From Echria macrotheca (lineage: Eukaryota; Ascomycota; Sordariomycetes; Sordariales; Schizotheciaceae): 64,000 nucleotides of DNA. Under the pieces are notes generated by a model that saw nothing but the letters and a program-made list of their open reading frames with translations, did not search any database and had not been told where the DNA came from. The DNA lies in assembly GCA_030411725.1 (NCBI GenBank), contig MU839851.1, positions 1 through 64,000 on the forward strand. Direction: 5' to 3'. Shown one piece after another: positions 46,567 through 56,431 of this stretch; within the stretch, counting starts at the first letter, position 1, and each line of letters opens with the position of its first letter. The position numbers and the translations under genes were made by a program.

Positions 46567-46797
46567 ACTCTCTTGGGGGCACAAAGTCTGGATGCGATGA
46601 ACGAACGTACTCTGACATCTGTCCTGGAGCTTACCAAGGACCAGTGACTTATGAGATGTGATGGGATTGCCTACGTAGTTGGATCCATGGTTTTTGATTT
46701 CAAGATTTGGTCTCTGTGTTGGTGTTCTATCTCCCATTTTTCCAACCTAGATATTCGTACCTAGGTTATCGTTCGAAACCAATCCCAAATTCTGAGC
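46567..46797. other. Intergenic, convergent spacer
   Basis: Short spacer with a TACCTAGGTT motif at 46758-46767; no gene. Confidence 0.5.
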
Positions 46798-47039
46798 TTA
46801 GTCGGGGCACAAGCCCACCCATCGACCCCGTTTGCTGCAGTCGGGGGAAAGGGCAAGCCAGCACTCATTATTGCACTCGCAGTAGTTGACACCGCTTGAG
46901 GTAGGGCTGTATTGTCTCGGATCAGCGAACATGGAACCTAGTGAAACTGCGACCGATCTCCGGGGATATCGTACATATATCTGCAGTCGGCTGCGAGGCC
47001 GATACCGACAAAAAGAGCCAAAGCAGCGAGAAGTTTCAT
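46798..47039 (-). CDS. Mini secreted six-cysteine peptide (57 aa precursor)
   Basis: Two exons (47039-46975, 46906-46798) are separated by a 68-nt intron (donor GTACGA, CGCTGAT branch-like site, TACAG acceptor). The precursor starts MKLLAALALFVGIGLAA, a clear signal peptide. The roughly 40-residue mature peptide has six Cys at 19, 31, 33, 37, 45 and 55 (spacing C-x11-C-x-C-x3-C-x7-C-x9-C), compatible with three disulfides, and the stop is TAA. The unspliced frame would end after 33 codons. Function unknown; defensin/knottin-like or effector roles are possible. Too short for ordinary gene finding. The model rests on splice signals and Cys pairing. Confidence 0.6.
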
Positions 47040-47910
47040 GATAAATGGGGGCTGGAGAAACTCCAACTGCCAAGTTGCCGTTATATGTCGGTTTTCTGTT
47101 CGGTTCAGACAATGCGGGAGTACTGCGGCTTTTGGATAAAAGGAGTTGGCTTTTGGCAGATAGGTCAAGGTACGTTACAATCGCGGCTACCGAAGAACTT
47201 ATAATGCTGCTTAACTCATCGCAGCGTACACTCAACAAGGACTGAGGGCAAGAGGGAGGCACAGAAGTGAATCCGTTGGGCCTCGCAATCACTCATCTCA
47301 CAGGGAAGATGTGTACCAGTCCGACGTTGCACTGACCTACTCAAACAAAGAGGATGGCGGATGTTCTGGAGCCAACAAGCTGCTCGATGAGGAAGCTGAG
47401 AGACGGAGGGTGTCATTTTGCCGTGACAATATAGGACTGTATCCTGAAAGAAATCTCTTGGCGTAAGCCCCGCGCCGCCAACGCGCTCCCTTCGTGATAT
47501 CATTCCAGGCTGACCATCGCAGATTGCTCCCCTTACGAAAGAGGAGATGGGGGAGTTATGATAGTAGGAAAAGAAAGTAGAGTAGGAAGGGAACTTTGAT
47601 CATCATTCATCATAACTCGTAAACCGAAAAAAAAGGACATAAATCGTGCGCTACACAGGAGAAAAAACTATCATAAATCGTCATCGTCATGAAGAAAAAG
47701 GAAACAAGAGACTGTGCTCTCAGGGTGGTATCAAATCATCACTCATATCCCGATCCATGACCTAGAGGCTGGTGCCTCGCGACTCGCGAGGTGTAACGCC
47801 GCCTGATTCCGGACCCGTGTCCGGCACGAGGGTGGCACCCCGCCGTGCTGCAACCCCGCAACAAAGGAGAATCATCAAGGAGTGTGTGTTGCTCATCCGG
47901 TAATTCGACA
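47040..47910. other. Intergenic region
   Basis: No supported gene; AT-rich around 47570-47690. Confidence 0.5.
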
Positions 47911-49749
47911 TCATCCCACAAACGATTCACCGCTCAAGAACCCCCGCAAGAATTCTCCGGTTCTGCTTCGGCTGCGAGTCTGAGACCGGCCCCCGTCTCT
48001 GGATCGAGACCGGTTTCTCGAGCTGGCCCGAGAGTTCCGATGTTTATTCTTCTTGGCGTCCGAGTCTAGGTACCACCTTCCCGTTGCCGTGATCGGGGGG
48101 CATTGTCTTGATCCGGCCTCTGGTGATTCTTCTGAATGCACTTTTGGGGGGAAAGGGTGGTCAGATACGCAAAACTCGGTGATGTCACTGGCCGCCGAGG
48201 ACGGGGCCTTGCTGAAGTCTGAGCTGAAACGTGTGGACACTGAGGATTCCCGGGACGAGCAATATGGGTATCGTGGCTGACGGGAATCCATGCCGGCGGA
48301 TGAATTCTCAGCCTGGCCAATCATGCCGTGCTGGCCACCACTCTCGTAGGGGCATCGGCGGGGTTGTCGACCGCGACTCTCGTTGCGGTCACCCTGCTGG
48401 CTATATGTGTCTTCGCGTTCTGGCTGTGGCTGGACGTACCGTTGTCGAGAGAGGGACGGATTGCGTTGCTGGCTCTGGGGGTGCCCGGTGTGGCGGTTCA
48501 CAGATGACCCGCGAGACCGCGGGGGATGATGTCCGCTGTAAGAATGTGAACCAGATTCAGACCCAACCGGTCGATGTTTGGCCTGAACAACATCGACTGG
48601 CCGCCGGTGGTGTTGATAACGCATGTCAATTCTTGTGTCTTCCCGGGGGGTGGCGTTGACGATGGCAGGATGAGGATGTGGTGTGTCTTCGTTTGGTCTA
48701 TTGGCGGTGTAGCGTTCTGACTGCCTTGGTTTCGTTTGATATCGTTGGTCCCCGTTCATCACTGATGGATGCGGCGGGGGATCCATTGGGTAAAATCCCT
48801 CCTCCTGCTCCGCTGCCGAAGGGTACGCAGTAGGGAAGACCCTTATCCCATCATCATCTTCCGCCCGTCGGTGCGGATAGTCCCGGGCATGACTGGATCG
48901 TTCTTCTGTATGCCTCACTGGGTCTGTCGTGGATCTCTTCGGCTGCCTTCCCTGGTCTAGGATTGTGGAGGAAGCCCCGTAGTCACTTGAGACAGGTGAC
49001 CGATGCATCTGGAAGAGCCTGTCTTGGGCGATGTGCCAGTGATCCTCGAAGACGTTGATATTGACAGACTTCCTCATGTGGCGTCTGAGACGGTCTGGGT
49101 GGTCCCGACGATACCTACGGGCCTCGGCAATATCGGCGCGGAGCTGCTGGGCGCGGACCTGACACAGGCCCAGGATATCACCAGAGACAACACCAAATCT
49201 TGCACGGTGGGCTGTGTCGTTACGGGCAGCCCACTGAGCGGCGGCATCATAGTTGGCATGCAGGAATACGGTGGTGGCGGCAATGCGCAGCCACAGGGCG
49301 CACTCGTATAAGCGGCGATCGAACACATCGGTGCGGCTGCGCTTAACCATGGCCAGGTAGTGAAGGATCTTGACTCGAAGGCTGTCTCCGAACCGGCGGT
49401 GGTATGTCATCATGTCCTCGACGGTGTGGTCACAGTAGCGGATGAGGTTTCGGGTCTCGGCATACAAGTCATCAGGAACACCCTGGTTGGTGTGCCGACG
49501 AGGTTGGTGTTGGTTGGCCTGTCGATATGTTCGCTTGATCTCGGCGTTGACTTCTTGGAGGTGATTTTGACACTCCCGGCCCTGGTGCAAGAGATCGTCC
49601 AGGCTCTCGCGAGACTTGCTCACTTTGCGGAGCTCCTTGATAACATCAGGTGCTCTGAGAGCAGCCGTGACACCGAGAGAGCTATGCCGCTGTCAGTATC
49701 GTTTCGCGTCTAGACGAGGGTTTCTGTACATGAGTACGAGATATTCCAT
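47911..49749 (-). CDS. Uncharacterised protein with helical N-terminus and Arg/Ser-rich tail
   Basis: The large open frame (about 570 codons, 49623 and down) has no near ATG. A short first exon (49749-49730) joined over a 48-nt intron (49729-49682; GTACAG...CATAG) supplies ATG 49749 and a continuous frame of about 596 aa. The first 200 residues are helical, with ECALWLRIAATTVFLHANYD as the most ordered part. The remainder is low complexity, rich in Arg, Ser, His, Pro and Gln, ending in SR/RS repeats (RNRSRSRDGGRSQTRSRSR) typical of RNA-binding or nuclear proteins. No named domain recognised. The start exon is tentative. Confidence 0.6.
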
Positions 49750-51664
49750 CTTGGGACCATCAGGGGTCGCACCCTCGGTGAGCTGAATACCCGTCCAGGT
49801 CTTGGCAGGGTTGGAAGACGAGGTGTCTGGAGATCAAGCACATATATGATGACTTGAAGGACGGGGAGGGTTCCCTCGAGCAGGGACACCTGTTTCCCCG
49901 CTCCTCCACATTGTCCTATCTCGTCACTGCCATTCACCAGTCGCACACCTTACCTATCTAGTGGTCCGTGGTTTATTTCCCGCGGAGTTTGTGCCCAGAC
50001 ACGATCAATCTCTGGACAAATGCGGTATCTGGAATTTGGGTCGTGGCCTATCACAAGTCCTTGCTAGTCAGTGAGGCGGACTAGCATCTGTGAGTCTGTG
50101 ATTCCTGTCTGTGAATTGCAGACGGGCTTCGTAGCCTGCCGGAGCACCGTCAAAAACGCCTCGACACGGCGGACTCAGCCCCGACCCAAATACGTCAACC
50201 GACCAACTGGATGCCGGAATGCCAGCCCAACGCTTGAGCGGGGTTGCGCACACCGAGCGCCACGCAGGGGACTCGGCCCAGGTCGCAAACTTCTCACCTC
50301 ATTACCCTTAGAATGTTCTGCAGCGTGCGGTGTGGGTAAGGCACGATAGGCCAGCTCCAAGACCAGCTTGCTGCAACTAGCAGCATCTTTGCGGCCCGAG
50401 CTGCCAATGGAAAGACGATTAATCTGCGCCGGCGACGGTGCTCGTTCGGAACTAGCTTTCTAAGCCCAAGCCCCCCGCTCCGGACTTCCTGGAGGGGGGT
50501 ATGCCTTCCCAAAAAGGAAAATCCGGGACCAAAAAGACTCTCCCCGACAGACCGTCACTTGGTGTTTGGCCGACGCAGGGGTAGGGACGGCGGACCAACA
50601 ACTTGCAGCACACCCACCGCCTTCTGAGGCTTCTGGAAGCCGCGTCCAGTGCATTGCTGCCCGACACACACTCTTCGTTCACGACGCGCTTTAAAGTCAC
50701 CGACGCCCACAACCAACTTCGGCCCAATGGTTCGTACCGTTGATGTTTGATGTCGAGGGCTAGCTCGCAGATTTGTCCGATCGCCTGCATCGCGCTGACC
50801 AACCCCCGCAAACGAAAGCGTACCCCTCACCCTACCGGCTTCTTCATCGAGACGAAGATCGGGACTGCGTTCCAGCGTCTGTGTCCTGTCTGCCTCCTCG
50901 TGGTTTGCGAGGACTGACAGCTGTGGTTTACCATCGACAAGGGCGACTCAATCGAGATCTACAGATCTGTCGACGTGGGCAAGACGAGCGCTTTGGACTC
51001 CGGTTATCGCCTGCTTGGGGCACTGCGTCCGCTGGTGTCGTGGATCGAGGAACCTTTTCATGGTTGGTCAGGGGCGTGATGGCGAGTTAGAAGGGAGAAA
51101 AGTAGGTTCTTCCATGATTGGTTTATTTTTCATGGTCGCCACTCCGCGCACTGATTGGTCGAGCTCCTCCTCATGGCTCTCGCGTCAGCATCTGTTCCGG
51201 CCCTTTCGAGACTGTCGTGGTTATCAGCCGTCAGTGGCGGACATGATTGGTCAAAACTTATGGCTTAATTCTTATCAGTCATCTCGTGATTGACCCGGAT
51301 TTGTCATGGCTTCATGGCGGCTTCGTGGTTATCCTTCTGCCCCCATGGTTGGTTGAGGTTCACGGAGACACGCTCCACCGTGGACGAAACCACTGTGCTT
51401 GATAGGTACGTTGTCCATCAGCCTGCTTCCACTTGACGCTGAAGAGGCATTTCTGTAGAGCGTCTTTGTGCCCTATCACTGAGGGACATGTGAGGAGCAA
51501 ACGCGAAAGTGGAGAAGATGCAGCCATCCGTACAACCTTGCACAAGGATTTCACGGCAAACTCTTCGTCTACAATCCCTTCGGAAGCTCCCGAATTTCAT
51601 CCATTCCTTACCTGAGAATTTTCCCTCCACTAAACCCCTCCGAAGTTCAAGACTCCAAACGCGG
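49750..51664. other. 1.9-kb gene-poor interval
   Basis: Divergent promoter space. A repeated TGATTGGT element (near 51116, 51151 and 51243) carries CCAAT-type boxes on the minus strand. No protein with recognisable features was found. Confidence 0.5.
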
Positions 51665-53065
51665 ATGGCACCATATCCATGCTCATGCGGCCGTGCCTTT
51701 CAGTCGGTAGCGGCGCTGGCGCAGCATCGCGCAGCGAAGCATTGCTTGCAGCATCCGACGGACCGAGTCGAGCGACATGAAATCCAGCCTCATATTGCCC
51801 AGACAGCTCGACCGATGGCTGGAAATCAAAGGGCGGGTAAAAATCGAGGGTCGCGCGACTCACATCTTTGGCGAGGGGCACTTGGTCTTGATCCCATCGC
51901 AGAGATCAATTCCGCAAATTTGCAGGCCACTGGAACTCGTGTCACGATCTCAACGCCATCGCAGCTGGTCTGCAGCTACAACTGGCAAAGCACGGGTGGC
52001 TTTGACGTCCCAGGTGAGGCATTTTATTCTCTGATGGTCGGTGTCGTTCAACTGACAAGGCCGCCCATGGCAGGCCACGCTCCAGTCTGGAAAGACATCC
52101 CCCTTCCAACCACGCTGCCGCGCGACCCGAAACATTCCTCTTCAAAGCCCACCTTCACCACCTCAACGTACCCCTTCCAGCAGATCTTCCAAGCCACGTC
52201 GGTCATGAGTCCCGACTTCCGGTTCGATAAGATCGACATCGTAACGACGCGAAATAGCCTGCGCAAATTTCTCGATTTCTGCGCGGGGCGAAGGCAGGAG
52301 AACTTCAGAGTCAATTTGTCCGTTGTTGAGAACACCCTGTTCATCGAACAGTACAACGTCATCAACATGGCGCAGGGGACAGGCTGGGGACACAGCTTTG
52401 AGAAAGCATTCACGAGATACCCTCCCGGGTTGGAAAATAGTACCACGCATGACCGGTTCTTGCAGTATTCGATCGGAGACCTCAATTGCTTGGTGGGATT
52501 TGAGGTTGATGCGAGTTATGAGGGCGATGGCGGCGAGTCGACACGGGTGCAAGCCAAACTTGAAGAACTGCAAGATGGCTTGGGACAGCTTTCTCTCGAT
52601 CCATCGACCGCTCGCACCAATACCATCGGTGAATGCTCAATACCACCGCCTTCGGTGAGCCTACCACCCGGAACGAAGATAATGCCTCAGGAAACTGCTG
52701 CTGAGCTGAAGACTTCCAAAGTCGGAAAATACGCGATCACGGCCTACCTTCCTCAGCTTTGGTTTGGCCGGACATGCTGGCTCATCGTTGCTTCTCACAA
52801 CGAGGGAACCGTTGTCAGCACCAAAATCACGGACGTCTCAAGTCGCCTGACACAATGGGAAAACGAACGACAGCAAGACCTTCAAAAGTTAGCCACATTC
52901 CTGGCTGAGGTCCGGGGAGCGATTCGAAAGGCTGGAAAGAGGTGCTGTCTCATCTACGAAAAGGGTGTCCCCGGCGGCCCGAACGTTGCGAAGCTGTTTG
53001 CGGTCAAAACGACTGGGACCGGAAGTTTAGTCCCCGAAAACATGCTTAGTCAGTTTTGGGGTTAA
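51665..53065 (+). CDS. Fungal-specific protein with N-terminal C2H2-like finger; RAI1/'GGPP synthetase'-annotated family
   Basis: The 466-aa single-exon product starts at ATG 51665; the open frame begins earlier but is featureless there. Residues about 5-27 form a C-x-C...H-x4-H zinc-finger-like motif (CSCGRAFQSVAALAQHRAAKH). The body resembles ascomycete proteins often labelled geranylgeranyl pyrophosphate synthetase but without the DDxxD motifs of true prenyl synthases. Key stretches are TRNSLRKFLDFCAGRRQENF, SVVENTLFIEQ and YLPQLWFGRTCWLIVA. A nucleic-acid-related role is suggested by the finger; activity is not assigned. Confidence 0.68.
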   Translation: MAPYPCSCGRAFQSVAALAQHRAAKHCLQHPTDRVERHEIQPHIAQTARPMAGNQRAGKNRGSRDSHLWRGALGLDPIAEINSANLQATGTRVTISTPSQLVCSYNWQSTGGFDVPGEAFYSLMVGVVQLTRPPMAGHAPVWKDIPLPTTLPRDPKHSSSKPTFTTSTYPFQQIFQATSVMSPDFRFDKIDIVTTRNSLRKFLDFCAGRRQENFRVNLSVVENTLFIEQYNVINMAQGTGWGHSFEKAFTRYPPGLENSTTHDRFLQYSIGDLNCLVGFEVDASYEGDGGESTRVQAKLEELQDGLGQLSLDPSTARTNTIGECSIPPPSVSLPPGTKIMPQETAAELKTSKVGKYAITAYLPQLWFGRTCWLIVASHNEGTVVSTKITDVSSRLTQWENERQQDLQKLATFLAEVRGAIRKAGKRCCLIYEKGVPGGPNVAKLFAVKTTGTGSLVPENMLSQFWG

Positions 53066-53396
53066 GGGTTAACTACCTAGATACCTACCAATTCATCCCT
53101 CCTGGGGGAAAAAGGCCAGTGGACTCCTGATGAAAACTGATGATTGTGTGAACATTCTCAACGGTATCGGCGAAGGTAGGTAATTAAAGGTCCCCCAGGC
53201 AAACCAGAGCCGCCACCGCCATATCAAAGACATACGTACATATATTCTATAACTGACCTTCTCCTACCACCACAGTTCTTACCTATACTCATACAAACTC
53301 TCACAAACCCACAAACACTCCAAATATAACCGGGAATTCCAGCTATCGCCAAAAGAGTTAAACCTGAACACCAGGCTCCATGTTCCTGTTCCCCCC
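53066..53396. other. Intergenic, convergent spacer
   Basis: No gene; contains CTACCTAGATACCTACC near 53072. Confidence 0.5.
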
Positions 53397-55127
53397 TCAA
53401 ACGATGTTATAAAACTCCGTCAGCATATCGCCCTGCATACTCTTCCACGTCAGATTCTTCCAGCTCGGCTCGGACGACACAGTCCACGTGGCGTGGTTGA
53501 CCGAACCGTCGTACCCAACCACAAAGACGCCCACCCGCTCCGGCGCCACACTGCCGTAGTTGAACACGAGCGGCGCGCTGTTTCCGACCACACCGAGGTC
53601 CTCCCAGTCTAGGACCCACTCTGTGCCTTTCATGACGCGGTGGTGGATATGATCATCGATGCCCAGCGCTACAACATCAATCCTCGAGGCTGGCAAAGAT
53701 CCTTGTTCGGTGACGACGGCCGACGCCGCGCTGTGAAACGATCCCCCCAAAGATTGAAGCGCGGTATAGTTGTCGGTCTGCGTCCACGTGAAATGATACA
53801 TGGCGCTGTCATTTGCTCCGATGCCAAAGAAATCCAACCTGTCGGAACCTGTGGCAACGGCCGTCGGCTCGCCCGTGAAATTCCCTCCCAGGTTGTATAG
53901 GTCGGACCAGCTGGAGTTGATTTGGAACCCCCACATGGCGTGCCGCACGGCGCCCTTGTCGTCGTAGGTGATCATGTCGTGCACCCAAAACGACGGCCGA
54001 CAGAGCACGGCCGGCCTCGTCTTGACCTTGTAGCCGAATTCGTACCCGAGATCCCACTCGTCGATGCCCAGCTGGTCGGGGTGTTTCCACATGTCGGGGG
54101 TCCCGTTGCGGAAGGACAGATTCTGCAGCATCTTCGTGCCCCCGACAGCGTAATAGTCGGCGCGGGTGCTGTTGAGGGTACACGAGATGAGCGAGCTGCC
54201 GACCGGCCCGCCGAGAGGTTTCCAGTCGTCAATGCTGAACCCGTTGAGGCCGTTCGCGTCGACGTGGAACGTGTTCCCTGCGACAAAGTCCTGGTTGTTT
54301 TTGCTCTCGTCTATAATCACGGCCGCGACCGTCAGACGGGCGCCGGCCGTCCATGAGATGGCCATTGGCTGGCTAATGAAGGGGCCTCCGCCGAGGAGAG
54401 GCTGCCAGGTCCGCCCTGCTGGCCAGCCGCTGTCGCTGGTGATGGTATCGACTTGGGCCCAGTTAAAGTACAGGGCGCCGTCGCCGCGCGCAAAGATAAA
54501 CACCTTTTTCTCATTGTCGGCCGAGGTGTTTAGGCCAAGCACCGACGCGGTGAGAATCTGCGGGCAGATCGTGCCGGCGCAGGCGCTTTGTCTCGTAGCG
54601 CTCGAGCCGGGCCGTGAAGATCGCGAAGTATTTCTGATGCCGACTACGGCGCCGACCACCACGGCCACGGTAATGACAGCAACGACGATCACGGCTAACA
54701 CCCAAAAAGGTCTGCTTTTCCAGTCCTTGTACCAGGGAACCGGCTTGGGCGTCGTCACGACGGCTTCGGGAAGGACATCCCCCTCGGACTGTCCGACCTC
54801 GAGTCCTTCGGCGTCCTCGATCGCCAAAAACTTGTCGGGGTTATCGAACACCTCGGGCCGGTTATCGTCATAGAACACCTGCGGAGAGTTGTCGTCGCAG
54901 ACGCGGGCCTCGGCTGATGTCACCTTTTCTTGCTCGGCATAGACGACCTGCAGCGCTGAATAACCTGGCGGGTCGTGTTCGATGGGCAACTGAGGCCTTG
55001 GCGACCCCTCCTCCACTACAACTTCCAGAGTGGCATGGCCTGCGGGTTGGAGTGTATCGGGCGTCCCGCTATCAGGTGATTGAGGTAGAGGCGCGCTTTC
55101 GGGGTCTGTCGGTCGAGGTGGCTCCAT
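53397..55127 (-). CDS. Membrane-anchored beta-propeller (fucose-lectin/PLL-like) protein
   Basis: The 576-aa product is an intronless type II membrane protein. It has a cytosolic Pro/Glu-rich N-terminus (1-140) and one transmembrane helix (WVLAVIVVAVITVAVVVGA, about 142-163). The ectodomain is built of repeated W-x(2-4)-LGG-x(4)-[ST]-x-P blades: WQPLLGGGPFISQP, WKPLGGPVGSS, WSDLYNLGGNFTGEP, ALQSLGGSFHSA and WEDLGVVGNSAP. Each blade is followed by strands such as VGVFVVGYDGSVNHATW. This pattern is that of PLL/AAL-type fungal fucose-binding or DUF346-like propellers; sugar binding is inferred only. Several NxS/T sites fit an extracellular location. Confidence 0.8.
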   Translation of the reverse strand: MEPPRPTDPESAPLPQSPDSGTPDTLQPAGHATLEVVVEEGSPRPQLPIEHDPPGYSALQVVYAEQEKVTSAEARVCDDNSPQVFYDDNRPEVFDNPDKFLAIEDAEGLEVGQSEGDVLPEAVVTTPKPVPWYKDWKSRPFWVLAVIVVAVITVAVVVGAVVGIRNTSRSSRPGSSATRQSACAGTICPQILTASVLGLNTSADNEKKVFIFARGDGALYFNWAQVDTITSDSGWPAGRTWQPLLGGGPFISQPMAISWTAGARLTVAAVIIDESKNNQDFVAGNTFHVDANGLNGFSIDDWKPLGGPVGSSLISCTLNSTRADYYAVGGTKMLQNLSFRNGTPDMWKHPDQLGIDEWDLGYEFGYKVKTRPAVLCRPSFWVHDMITYDDKGAVRHAMWGFQINSSWSDLYNLGGNFTGEPTAVATGSDRLDFFGIGANDSAMYHFTWTQTDNYTALQSLGGSFHSAASAVVTEQGSLPASRIDVVALGIDDHIHHRVMKGTEWVLDWEDLGVVGNSAPLVFNYGSVAPERVGVFVVGYDGSVNHATWTVSSEPSWKNLTWKSMQGDMLTEFYNIV

Positions 55128-56431
55128 CGTGCCCGTGTTCAGTAGGTCTTGGCCATAGTCTATGCTTAGATCGGGGGGGACCGGAGGAGGTAGTGGGTTT
55201 CCTGGGTTGGTGGATGACGAGAACCGGAGGACCTCAGCGTTGGTGCTGTCTCTGCAATAATGAGATATGCGTCCTATTTCCTGTGTGCCATTGGGAAATC
55301 CTTCATGCCTTATGTGGCGTGAGGGACGGGCACAATTACCGCACTACTTGCCTTGTACAGCCCGATCTGCGCCTGCACGACAAGAGGCGGTGGTGTTGGG
55401 AGAGCCACCTGAAGAATGATTGGTTCCTAATGGACAACCATAAAAGCTACCCTTCCCTAGGGTACCAGTAATCGTCCGATGAGCACCTCCAAAGTTACAC
55501 CATCCAGTGGGTCTTAGTAATCGTCCGACCCTGGCAATGCCGTGTTACACTCCCTTGTGAAGGCTCCCACGCCACAATTACGCCCCCAGTATCTTATCAG
55601 GCGGCGTATGCAGCCCCTCTGAGGATCTCAGTGCTGAAGGGATGTTGTGAGCGATGTATTGTAACTAGAAGGAGGCAACTTGTCTAAATGTACAAGCCCA
55701 GAGGTCCATCCGCCATCTCAAACACTAGTTACGTGTTGACTATAAAAACATGGATCTTCAATGCGGCGCAACATAGCTGGGCTGGACCTCGGGCACTTAC
55801 ATGGCGGCATGTCCACCACCAGCTCCGGGCACCACTTCGGCCGTTCCTCGGAGAAAAAAAATATTTTCACAATGATAAGACTGTGAAAGAGATTTATCAT
55901 CGACGGTTTGCACAGAGTCGATTAATATGGTTACTTGAAGCCCGGTTTCGGCACAGCGACTAGCCGAGGTACCGACGAAACATGGATTTTAATGCTGTAC
56001 TAAGAGGACTCGGTTGGTATTGACTGCATTTCCAGGAAAGTTTGAAGTTTCGATTTTTGGCCTGCCGTATTGAGTTGGGGGAAGCTCCATACCAGATTCC
56101 TATCCTTATTCGCGTAAAGTACTAACTCAGGAGATGCAATAGTATATTGGCAGCCCACGGGTTATCAGTGGCCTGAGCCCGATACCCCAAGCCCGCGTGC
56201 ATTGGTGCCTAACATGAATGCATCAAGACTGAATCAGTCCTCTTGTTTACCTGGAAGGAGGGAGTGATTGAACGTGGTGAGCGGGCTAACTCTCCAGGTT
56301 AAAACATCAGCTTCATGCAACACAGAATTTGTTGCTGGCAAACACCCGCAAATCAAGTCAAGAAAACCACGGTGATTTTGAGGATGAGGCGTATCGAGAA
56401 AGAACTAGGGATAATATTCCGCAACCAGATT
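55128..56431. other. 1.3-kb intergenic interval
   Basis: Frames of 60-184 codons are open here but none has features; the longest overlaps the lectin-like gene on the opposite strand. Confidence 0.5.

Noticed and set aside
47911..49623. GTG start at 49623 for the Arg/Ser-rich protein
   Set aside because: Fungal nuclear genes start at ATG; a short upstream exon with ATG 49749 gives a consistent frame instead.
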